A stretch of DNA of 60,896 nucleotides. Source: Oscillibacter sp. GTDB taxonomy: Bacteria; Bacillota; Clostridia; Oscillospirales; Oscillospiraceae. The notes beneath the pieces are model-generated. The model was given only the letters and a program-made list of their open reading frames with translations. It made no database searches and was not told the DNA's origin. Both the position numbers and the translations under genes were made by a program. Location: positions 1-60,896 of the forward strand of contig JAAVHC010000043.1 in the NCBI GenBank assembly GCA_014799925.1, read 5' to 3'. This document shows positions 1 through 7,708 of the stretch, piece by piece. Numbering within the stretch: the stretch's first letter is position 1; every line of letters starts with the position of its first letter.

Positions 1-313
1 CGAGTAAGTGTTGGGCTTCGCCCAAACCCACCAGGGCTTTGCCCCGTGGGCCGCGCTTTGCGCGGCTTAGGGCTGGGGCGGCCTTTGGCCGCCTGACGCC
101 TGGACCCACCGCCCTTTGTGCGATTATGCATGACCCCATCGAGGGGTCATGCATAATCCAATTTTGCACAGGCGCTCGATGCGGCCGATGCAGAATCACA
201 AGTTCTTTTTGATGCTTTTTCTTTCAATTAACAGCACCCGGCACATTTTGCGCAATGTGCCGGGTGTTATTCCGTCTTATGAGAGCGGCATTGCTTTCGC
301 GTGCCACCCCTTG
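1..313. repeat. Hairpin array and R1 repeat copy 1 at the left end
   Basis: There is no gene here. Bases 10-115 are a run of small GC-rich hairpins with TTC, TTTG or TTT loops (for example GGGC-TTC-GCCC and GCGGCC-TTT-GGCCGC). Then comes a perfect palindrome, ATGCATGACCCC / GGGGTCATGCAT, at about 127-154. Bases about 150-236 match other R1 copies at 58.5 kb and, inverted, at 60.8 kb, sharing CAGAATCACA, GTTCTTTTTGATGC and TTTTTCTTTCAA. The element sits just downstream of the stop of the minus-strand nuclease gene. Confidence 0.6.
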
Positions 314-1195
314 TTATGGCTTGCAGATCCCACAGGGGGTATACCCCTGGTCGATCAGCTCGCTTCGGGAGCTGGTCGTCTCCTGTCGGTTCTCCTCCTT
401 GATGGAGGATGCCCCGGAACAGGTGGGAAGATGGAATTTTTTGGTGCCGGCGTTCAGAATGTATGTAACCTCCGGAGCTTCCGGACGGGGAGACCCGGCC
501 AGCCAGCTCTCCCCGGTGGCGTAATCAATCTCCACCCCCGGCTGTACGTTGTAGACGTAGACGTTGAAGCTGATTCCCTCGCCGCCGTCCTCCACGCTCA
601 GGGCCTCCATCTGGACGCCGCTGGCCACCAGATTTTCCCCGGCGTAGACGGGCGACACCCGGTAGAGCACGTGGTTCCCCGTCTCCTTGACGTAGTCGGC
701 CACCATGTTCTCAAAGGGAAGCATCCCGTCCACGTTCATATAGCGGGTGCCGGTGATCAGATTCTGCTTGTTTGCGTTCTCGCCAGTCAGCTGGTAGCCG
801 ATCAGATGGCAGCGGTTGTACAAATACAGCCCGTCCACGCAGTCGTATTTCGCGGTCTGCCAGCCGGTGGGCTTCACCGAGCCGATGGCGCCCCGTTTCT
901 CCGTGGGCATCAGGTCCGTCCCGACGCAGGCGCTGGCCGTGCCGCAGCGGCCCAGGCTGTCCAGGGGACTGTAAACCTCATAGGAGCTTTCCGTCAATTC
1001 ACCGGGCAGAAAGCCCGGCTCGTTGTTCGCCAGAGCCACATAGGGCTCGCCGGAAAAGGGCGGGAGATTGTCCAGGGTAATGGAAGCGGTAATGGGAAGG
1101 TCCTGATTCTGCTGCTCCGGCATCTGGCACCCTGCCAGCAGCAGGCAGCACAGCGCCAGCAGCGCCAGCGCTCTGCGCCGGATGATTCCCGTCAT
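314..1195 (-). CDS. Lipoprotein DNA/RNA non-specific endonuclease with C-terminal Cys/His motif
   Basis: This is a 293-residue exported nuclease. Residues 1-23 form a lipoprotein signal ending in LLAGC, so Cys23 would be lipidated and the enzyme would sit on the outer face of the membrane. The nuclease core is at residues 127-154: NRCHLIGYQLTG, with His130 as the likely general base of the EndA/NucA fold, followed by NLITGTRYMN, whose Asn would bind the metal. Residues 250-293 add a small His/Cys site (H255, C259, C288, C291) resembling the Ada-like zinc motif seen at the end of some secreted nucleases. It is the last gene of a four-gene minus operon, and its start overlaps the previous stop by four bases. 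Nucleic-acid scavenging or uptake is inferred. Confidence 0.85.
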   Translation of the reverse strand: MTGIIRRRALALLALCCLLLAGCQMPEQQNQDLPITASITLDNLPPFSGEPYVALANNEPGFLPGELTESSYEVYSPLDSLGRCGTASACVGTDLMPTEKRGAIGSVKPTGWQTAKYDCVDGLYLYNRCHLIGYQLTGENANKQNLITGTRYMNVDGMLPFENMVADYVKETGNHVLYRVSPVYAGENLVASGVQMEALSVEDGGEGISFNVYVYNVQPGVEIDYATGESWLAGSPRPEAPEVTYILNAGTKKFHLPTCSGASSIKEENRQETTSSRSELIDQGYTPCGICKP

Positions 1196-1593
1196 GCCAA
1201 TACCTCCTTTGTGATCCGCTCGTGGCTGGAGCCCGCAAGGTCCTCCGTCCGCTTCACCGACCAGCCCGCCAGGGGCTGGGGGAAATACCGGTCAGCGGGA
1301 TAGCGCCGGTTCCAGTGGTAGAGAATGACCATTTCCGCCCCTTCCAGCCAGGGCACGGGGTCCACATCCTCGAAAAAGCAGTATTCCCCCGGACCCGCCT
1401 GGGAGGGAAAGTCATCCGCCACCCGGAGGTTCTCCGGCGGGGGAACGAACTGCCTGGCGGAATATGCGTTCATCCACAGCGGCGCGCCGCCCGTTTCCCG
1501 CAGAAGGTCCTCCCGCAGGAGGCGGTCCTGGCTCTGCCGCCGGTGGTTGAACAGCATCCCGCCCCTGTCGTCAATACATGCAACCAGTATCAT
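1192..1593 (-). CDS. Conserved hypothetical protein paired with the nuclease
   Basis: This 133-residue protein has no signal peptide or membrane segment. It starts MILVACIDDRGGMLFNHRRQ and has several Trp, Tyr and Arg-rich stretches (VILYHWNRRYPADRYF near residue 88). I recall close relatives in gut Clostridia that carry a 'ribonuclease Z' label, but no metallo-beta-lactamase HxHxDH motif is visible, so I do not accept that name. It lies 3 bp after the SLH gene and overlaps the nuclease start by ATGA, so it is translationally coupled to the nuclease. A cytoplasmic partner or immunity role is possible but unproven. Confidence 0.75.
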   Translation of the reverse strand: MILVACIDDRGGMLFNHRRQSQDRLLREDLLRETGGAPLWMNAYSARQFVPPPENLRVADDFPSQAGPGEYCFFEDVDPVPWLEGAEMVILYHWNRRYPADRYFPQPLAGWSVKRTEDLAGSSHERITKEVLA

Positions 1594-1596
1594 AAA

Positions 1597-2700
1597 TTAC
1601 CCCATTTCCAGTAGATTGACACAGAAGCGCTGGAAAATTACGGCAACCTGCGCCCTGCTGGCTCTGCCGCCGGGGTCCAGTTTCCCGTCTGTTCCGTTGA
1701 TGAGGCCCGACGCGACGGCCCAGCTTATCGCGTCGGCGGCGTAGAGAGAAACCGCCGACGCGTCCGGAAATTTGCCCAGGTCCCCTCTGGCGGATACATC
1801 CAGGCCCTTGTATCGGGCGTACCGGTACAGGATGGCCGCCAGCTGTTCCCTGGTGATTGGCGCCGCCGGCCGGAAGGTCGCGTCCTCATAGCCGGTGACC
1901 ACGCCGCTGGCGGAGGCCCAGGCCACCGGGCCGGCATAGTACTGTCCCTGCTCCACGTCGGTGAAGCCGGCAGGCAGGGCGGCGGGGCTTTTCTCCAGCC
2001 GGTGGAGAATGGTCACGATCATGGCCCGGTCGGTCACATCATAGGGAGCGAACCGGGTCTCCGTCAGGCCGCGCATCATGCCCCTGGCGTAGACATAGCC
2101 CGCCGCGCCGTAAAACCAGTCCCTCTCGTTTACATCCGCAAAGGGCAGGGAGACGCCGGCGTCGGGCAGCCGGGGCTCCTCCTGGGAGGGCTGAGAGGGC
2201 TGAGAAGGCTGAGAGGGTTGAGAAGGCTGGGAGGGGGCGGCTTCCTCCCGGGAGAGCGCCGTCACCGGAACGGCGGCGGAAACCGGCAGCGTCTGGAGAC
2301 GCTCATCCAGCAGCTTCACCCGGACCGTCTCCGGGGGAGCCGCCGTCCCGTCCAGGTGCAGCACGCCGATGTCCAGCGCGTCATGGTCGTTGAGCGCCTG
2401 CCGGTCCGTCAGGTACAGGGTGATCCGGGTCTCGCCCCGGACCGTCAGGACGGCGCAGTCGGGACTGTAGGCAGTCCGGGAGGCGGGAGCGAAGGTACAA
2501 TCCGGGAAATTTCCGGACAGGGTCAGCTCCAGCTGTACGCCGTAAATATCTCCGCCGTCCAGATCCTCCAGGGAGAGGACCGCCGACCCGTCCGCCCTGG
2601 CGCTCCACAGAAGGGTGGGCCGCATGACCGCGAGGGCGGTGGGCGCGCAGCCCAGAGCCAGCGTCAGGGCCAGCAGCAGGGAAATCACGCCTTTTCGCAT
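1597..2700 (-). CDS. SLH-anchored surface protein with cohesin-like domain
   Basis: The protein has 367 residues. The start is the ATG at 2700 because it opens a clean signal peptide (MRKGVISLLLALTLALG, cleavage near residue 25); the longer frame upstream is only overlap with the M60 gene. Residues about 26-150 form a beta-rich domain (GGDIYGVQLELTLSG, then TRITLYLTD) that resembles cohesin-type domains; this assignment is tentative. A linker of SQP repeats follows near residues 165-185. Three SLH repeats (FADVNERDWFYGAAGYVYARG and two more) fill residues about 195-367 and would bind pyruvylated wall polymer. Its start codon overlaps the stop of the dockerin-bearing M60 gene by one base (TAATG), which suggests it displays that enzyme on the cell surface. 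Confidence 0.85.
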   Translation of the reverse strand: MRKGVISLLLALTLALGCAPTALAVMRPTLLWSARADGSAVLSLEDLDGGDIYGVQLELTLSGNFPDCTFAPASRTAYSPDCAVLTVRGETRITLYLTDRQALNDHDALDIGVLHLDGTAAPPETVRVKLLDERLQTLPVSAAVPVTALSREEAAPSQPSQPSQPSQPSQPSQEEPRLPDAGVSLPFADVNERDWFYGAAGYVYARGMMRGLTETRFAPYDVTDRAMIVTILHRLEKSPAALPAGFTDVEQGQYYAGPVAWASASGVVTGYEDATFRPAAPITREQLAAILYRYARYKGLDVSARGDLGKFPDASAVSLYAADAISWAVASGLINGTDGKLDPGGRASRAQVAVIFQRFCVNLLEMG

Positions 2701-5700
2701 TACTGTCCGCCTCCTTTCACGTCCACCAGGGGCAGGTCGCTGCCGCCGGGGCTGCTGATCCAAAGGGTCTGGGCCGTCATGCGGGTGCCCTCGGTGCTGT
2801 CGGGCGCCACGGTGCGCCACAGCTCCGCCCGGATGCGGCTGGGCAGGACGCTGACCGCGCCGCAGGAGGCGCCGCCGTCCGTCAGCTCCTTCTCCGCCTG
2901 TACGTCGGGGATAAAGATGAAGATGCCGTCGCTGATATTGGTATAGGTCTGATCGGAGGACTCCGAGGCAAAGAGAATGGCCTCCCCGTTGAGATACCGG
3001 GTGGTTCCGGCAGAGGCGGGGGCTTCGCCCTGATTGGCCTCCGCCATGTCCGGGTTGGCGAAGTCGCCCTGGATGCGGATGGTGTTGTAGGTGGGATCTC
3101 CCCGGTAGGTGCCGGTGATGACCAGGGTACCCTGTTTGATGACGTCATCCGGGCCGGGGCCGTAGCGGTAATCCTGGGCCATGACGCCTACGGTGGGGCC
3201 GTCCAGGAAAGCGATGTCGTCGCCCATGTAGCTGATGAGCTGGACGTCCCTCTCAGTGATGCCGGCGGGCAGGCCGGAGATGGTGAGGGCCGTGGCCTGG
3301 TAGGTCCAGACCTGGCTGGCCTGGCTGGCGTCCGCTCCGGGGCGCTGGAAGTAGGTGATCGCGGCGTCCGTCCGGTTGGCGTCCTGAGTATGCCCGGCAA
3401 AGATGTCCGTCCCGTTTTCCGTAATGGAGAGCTGAAGTCCGGAGAGATCTGTCCCGGCGGGGAGCCTCAGGCCGGTGACGGCGGCGGGCTGGGCCATGGT
3501 CACGCGGAGCGTGCCGTCCGCCGCCCGGGTCATAGCATAGCTGCCGGCATCCAGGGTCAGGTCGTAGGCGACGCGGACCTCCCCCGCCGGGGCCTCGCCG
3601 ATGCAGTTGCCCAGGGTGTCATATGCCGCCACGGTGTACTGATAGGTCCGGTTGTTGCCGGTGCCGATGGTGTCCGTGTAGGTATTGCCGGTGGTAAAGG
3701 CGATGGCCGCGCCGTTCCGGCGGATCTCATAGCCCTGGACCTTTCCGGCGTTGGTCAAATCGGTCCGGAAGCTCAGGATCACGCTGTTGTTCCCATCCCT
3801 GACCGCCGAGGCGCTCACCGCTCCGTCGGCGGCGGGAACGCCCGCCAGCCGGTCCCTGCGGCTCTGGTCGTTAAGATACCAGACGGCGCGGGACTCCCTG
3901 GCGTAGGCGCTCAGCCTGGTCTTGGTCTCCGCGCTGAGGGTCATGCCCCAGCGGGTGAAGAACTCCGTCAGGTCGCGCCCCGCCACGGCGGAGGCCGTCA
4001 GGGCCACCTTGTCGTCGTAGGTGGACGCGCCGTTGAAGTAAGTCCCCGCCTTCCAGGCGGTAAAGAACCTGGAGTAGAAATTCAGGGGGGATACGCCGTC
4101 GTCATAGGCCAGGTGGAGCTGCCAGTACAGGCCCAGCTGGACGAAGACGTCGTTGGACGCGCCGGGGCAGCCCTGGGCCGTCTTGTTGAAGATGGCGGCG
4201 TACTTGCCGCTTTGCTCCAAGCGGGAGGGCAGGGTGTTCTGCTTCCCGTCGTAGGTCTGGACGGCCAGGGAGTAGATGTTGTTGGTGATCTCCGCCTTGC
4301 CCAGCTTGTCCATGTTGTGTCCGATCTCATGGGCGATGCCCCAGCCGAAGAGGCTGTTGGACGAGGCGTTGGCCGCCAGATTCCGTACGGACGAGCCGCC
4401 CACCATGCCGGCGCAGGAGCCGTAACCGATGCCGATATGGCTCCCGGCGGCGTACATGAAGGCCCCGGAAAACATCTGCATGCACCGGATGTTCTGGCGT
4501 GTCTCCATGGTCCCGGTGATGCCCTGGACTGTGCGGCAGATCTCCATGAGCTCCTCCCAGGCCTCCACAGAGCCCAGAAGCTGGGCGGTCCGATCGCCCT
4601 TGAGGCCGCTCTGCACCGCCCTGGCGGGCAGGCTCAGCAGGACGCCGGGCGTGGCGATCTCCGTCACGTTCCGCCAGTCCGCCTGGTCGCTGCCGATAGC
4701 GGTTCCGGACAGGTAGCCGTCCAGCTCGGCAAGGTAGGCGCTGACCGTCTGGGTCCGGGCCGCGTCACCCAGGGTGTTCCAGTCGGACAGATCCAGCACG
4801 GGGATGGCGGTCCCCCGGCGGACGTGGAGCCGGATGCCGCCGGGATTGGTCCCGCCGTAGGAGACGTAGAGGCTGCCGCCCCGGGCGGTGTTCTGGCTGC
4901 CGATCCTGGGCACGGTCAGTACGTTGCGCCCGTTTTCCAGGGTCCCCATGGACGCCTGCCACGCGGAGGCCTCGGCGTTGAACTGGGTGGCGTAGACGGT
5001 CACCGTCTCCCCCGCGGGGATGCCCTGGGCGTAGATGGTGATCTCCGTATTGGCCGCCGCGGCCACGCCCAGGGGCTGGAGGGCGCTGCCGCTCTGGCCG
5101 CAGTTTGCGGAATCCCGGCTGCCGCTGCGGGAGTCGATGCCGTTCAGGAGCACACCGGAGCCGGTCCGTCCGGCCAGCAGCTCCTGGGCCAGATCCAGCT
5201 CGTCGGCCAGGGCCTGCAGGTCGAGGTAGTAGTGCCGCTCCTCGCTGTTCAGCCGGGCCCGGAGCTGGTCGATCCGCGCCTGGGTGACGCCGTAGGCCAG
5301 CGTGGTCCGCAGCTGGTCCGCGAAGAGCTCGCCGATTTCATCCGGCAGGCGGTGGTTTTCGTCGTATTTCAGGAACATCAGCTCCGTCAGGCTGAGGGCG
5401 GTATAGGCCCGCTGCTCGGCGGCCACGCTGACCTGCACGACGTTTCGCTGGGGGGTGAAGGGCATGATGGCGAATTTGGTCTCCGACGGATTTCCCCGCA
5501 CATTGGGCCAGGAATCCACGTCCGCCTGACTCATGTTGTTGTGGTCCGTGCCGGGGGTGACCAGATGGCCGGGGCCGTTGAGATCCTCGCCGTCATACCA
5601 CACCTGGACGCTGTAGGTCCGCAGGTTGGAGGAGTAGGTCCCGTCCAGCCGGGGCACCCAGATGGCGGCGCTGAGATCCTGGGGCTCCCTGAAGGTGACG

Positions 5701-7571
5701 ATCACATGCTCGTTGCTCCACCAGTCCCGGACGGTCCAATGGGTGCGCCAGTCCCCGTCCGCCATGTGCCAGGGGGAGAAATCGGGGCACTCGGTCCGGG
5801 AGTAGTTGGCGGGAGCCGCCAGGCGGATGCTCTGGAAGTCCCGGTAATCCAGCACCCCCTCGGTGGGGATTCCGGCGGGCCGGGCGTAGACCACGGCCCT
5901 GGGCGTGCCGGTGGAGATCCGGGAAGGACCGCTGCGGCCCACGTCGTTCCCGGCGATGATGTAGATGTAGTAGGTTGTGTCGTTGGCCAGGCCGGTGATG
6001 GTGGTACTGGTGCCGGTGAGCGTCCCGTCCCAGCGGGCATAGCTGGCGGCGGGGGCGTTTTCAACGCTGGTGTAGTAGACCTCATACCAGGTCGCGCCCC
6101 CGGAGGCTTTCCAGCTGACGCTCAGGGCTCCGTCCAGCGCGCTGACGCTGACCATATCCGGCGCGTCGGGGGCCCTGGCGGGCTGGGGCGTGGCGGTCAC
6201 CGGGGCGGAGGCTTTGCCGCTCCAGCTGCCGTCCACCGCCGTGACGGTAAACTGGTAGGCGGTCAGGTTCTCCAGCCCCGTGATTTCCGCCCGATTGGTT
6301 TCCACATACAGCGTGCTGGTCCGCGCCGGATTGGCGGCGGGCCACCAGGTCACCCGGTAGCCGGAGACATTGGGGAGCGCGTTCCAGCTGAGGCTCACCC
6401 GCTCGCTGCCCTCCACGGCGGCCAGGCCCGTTACCTGGCTTTCCGCGGCGGAGGGATCGGCGGGGACCATCTCCTTCAGAAACTGGATGGACTCCACCGT
6501 GGCATAGCCGGTTTCCGTTTTGGTGACGGTAACCGTGACTTTTTTCACCGCCACCCGCCTGCCCAGGTCGATGGTAATGACGCTGCTGCCCTCCTGGACG
6601 CTGAGGGCGCGAATCCCCTCCGGCAGGGTCTGGTCAAAGGCGTAGCGGGACACGCCGCCGGTCTCGTCCTCCACCTCTACCATTCCCGCGAGAATGGGAG
6701 CATAGTCGGAGGATACGATCTGCAGCTGCTCCAGCTGGGTGGTCTGCCGGAAGGAGAAGGGCAGCACGATCTCTCCCGCATGGTTGGCCTGGAACGTCAC
6801 GGCCTTCCCGTTCTGGCGGAGCAGGTCTCCCGGATTGCCGGAAAGCGTGGTCACGCCCAGCTGCTCCAGCTCCGCTTCCAGTGCGGCGGCGTCCACCGGA
6901 GGAGCCAGCAGCACAGTCTCCAGCAGCTGGGCGCCGCCTCCGGCGGCAATCTGCCGGTTGACGTAAGCCAGATCAATGATGTCGATCTCCCCGTCGCCGT
7001 TGAGGTCAAAAATTTGCAGATCCTCCCGCTCGCCGGACCCCAGCGCGTCGGACAGCAGGCCCCGGTCCCTGGCGTCCACCCGGCCGTCGCCGTTGAAATC
7101 CCCCAGGGAGAAGGTGGCGTCCCCGGTGCCCACGATGACGTGGCGGGCGTACTCCTCCATAGTGAAGGTCTCCTCGCAGTCCGTGTACCCGCGGCCGGAG
7201 AAGCGGAGGGTATAGACGCCCTGGGGCAGGCCGTCCACCGAGACGTCCAGATAGCCGGGCCACTGGCCGTACAGTTCGCCGCCGTCGGCGTCCCGGAGGG
7301 AGACGGCCGCGGCGTATCCGCCGGAAAGCGGCCAGACGCCGGGGCGGGTCAGGTCAACGGAGCCCAGGGAGCGGTTCCCCTGCAAAAGCTCCGCCCGGAC
7401 CTGCCGTTTCTGCAATTCCGACAGGGATTGGTCGTAGTCGATCCGCACGGTGGCGGAAATGCTGCCGGTCACCGCCTCCGCTCCGCGGGCGGCGGGCGTC
7501 AGAGGGGGCAGCAGGGAGATGAACATGACCGCGGCCAGCAGGGCCGGTCCCAGTCGTTCTCGAATTTTCAT
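2700..7571 (-). CDS. Giant secreted M60-family metallopeptidase with dockerin and FN3 domains
   Basis: This 1623-residue secreted protein has a signal peptide at residues 1-30. A dockerin-like pair of Ca-binding loops follows (GDFNGDGRVDARD about 157-169 and DLNGDGEIDIIDL about 189-201). Two fibronectin-III domains lie at about 385-555 and a discoidin-like carbohydrate-binding region at about 575-760. The peptidase_M60 domain spans roughly 900-1200, with the zinc site HEIGHNMD near 1078 and a Glu about 11 residues later. A third FN3 lies near 1250-1330, followed by a C-terminal beta domain. M60 enzymes act on mucin-type glycoproteins in characterised relatives; that activity is inferred here. 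The gene heads the operon with the SLH and nuclease genes and has its own good promoter. Confidence 0.9.
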   Translation of the reverse strand: MKIRERLGPALLAAVMFISLLPPLTPAARGAEAVTGSISATVRIDYDQSLSELQKRQVRAELLQGNRSLGSVDLTRPGVWPLSGGYAAAVSLRDADGGELYGQWPGYLDVSVDGLPQGVYTLRFSGRGYTDCEETFTMEEYARHVIVGTGDATFSLGDFNGDGRVDARDRGLLSDALGSGEREDLQIFDLNGDGEIDIIDLAYVNRQIAAGGGAQLLETVLLAPPVDAAALEAELEQLGVTTLSGNPGDLLRQNGKAVTFQANHAGEIVLPFSFRQTTQLEQLQIVSSDYAPILAGMVEVEDETGGVSRYAFDQTLPEGIRALSVQEGSSVITIDLGRRVAVKKVTVTVTKTETGYATVESIQFLKEMVPADPSAAESQVTGLAAVEGSERVSLSWNALPNVSGYRVTWWPAANPARTSTLYVETNRAEITGLENLTAYQFTVTAVDGSWSGKASAPVTATPQPARAPDAPDMVSVSALDGALSVSWKASGGATWYEVYYTSVENAPAASYARWDGTLTGTSTTITGLANDTTYYIYIIAGNDVGRSGPSRISTGTPRAVVYARPAGIPTEGVLDYRDFQSIRLAAPANYSRTECPDFSPWHMADGDWRTHWTVRDWWSNEHVIVTFREPQDLSAAIWVPRLDGTYSSNLRTYSVQVWYDGEDLNGPGHLVTPGTDHNNMSQADVDSWPNVRGNPSETKFAIMPFTPQRNVVQVSVAAEQRAYTALSLTELMFLKYDENHRLPDEIGELFADQLRTTLAYGVTQARIDQLRARLNSEERHYYLDLQALADELDLAQELLAGRTGSGVLLNGIDSRSGSRDSANCGQSGSALQPLGVAAAANTEITIYAQGIPAGETVTVYATQFNAEASAWQASMGTLENGRNVLTVPRIGSQNTARGGSLYVSYGGTNPGGIRLHVRRGTAIPVLDLSDWNTLGDAARTQTVSAYLAELDGYLSGTAIGSDQADWRNVTEIATPGVLLSLPARAVQSGLKGDRTAQLLGSVEAWEELMEICRTVQGITGTMETRQNIRCMQMFSGAFMYAAGSHIGIGYGSCAGMVGGSSVRNLAANASSNSLFGWGIAHEIGHNMDKLGKAEITNNIYSLAVQTYDGKQNTLPSRLEQSGKYAAIFNKTAQGCPGASNDVFVQLGLYWQLHLAYDDGVSPLNFYSRFFTAWKAGTYFNGASTYDDKVALTASAVAGRDLTEFFTRWGMTLSAETKTRLSAYARESRAVWYLNDQSRRDRLAGVPAADGAVSASAVRDGNNSVILSFRTDLTNAGKVQGYEIRRNGAAIAFTTGNTYTDTIGTGNNRTYQYTVAAYDTLGNCIGEAPAGEVRVAYDLTLDAGSYAMTRAADGTLRVTMAQPAAVTGLRLPAGTDLSGLQLSITENGTDIFAGHTQDANRTDAAITYFQRPGADASQASQVWTYQATALTISGLPAGITERDVQLISYMGDDIAFLDGPTVGVMAQDYRYGPGPDDVIKQGTLVITGTYRGDPTYNTIRIQGDFANPDMAEANQGEAPASAGTTRYLNGEAILFASESSDQTYTNISDGIFIFIPDVQAEKELTDGGASCGAVSVLPSRIRAELWRTVAPDSTEGTRMTAQTLWISSPGGSDLPLVDVKGGGQ

Positions 7572-7652
7572 CGCCGGTATCCTTCCTTTCCGTTATCATC
7601 AAACGGACTCTTTCCAAGTCCGTTGACCATATTGAGAACTCTTTCCCAATAT

Positions 7653-7681
7653 ATTATAACAAAACCGGAAGAACTTGGCAA
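7653..7681 (-). promoter_or_regulatory. Sigma-A promoter of the M60 operon
   Basis: On the minus strand the -35 box is TTGCCA (7676-7681) and the -10 box is TATAAT (7653-7658), separated by exactly 17 bp. Transcription would start near 7645, leaving a leader of about 75 nt before the M60 start. This is the only strong promoter ahead of the four co-directional genes. Confidence 0.75.
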
Positions 7682-7708
7682 CAGGGAGTTTCCATCGAAA
7701 AAGAGCCG

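Noticed and set aside
1192-1593. Ribonuclease Z label for the 133-residue protein
   Set aside because: No HxHxDH or other metallo-beta-lactamase motif is present and the protein is too short.
2196-2235. Short direct repeats resembling a CRISPR or VNTR
   Set aside because: They are the in-frame SQP linker codons of the SLH protein, with no spacers. No CRISPR array is visible anywhere.
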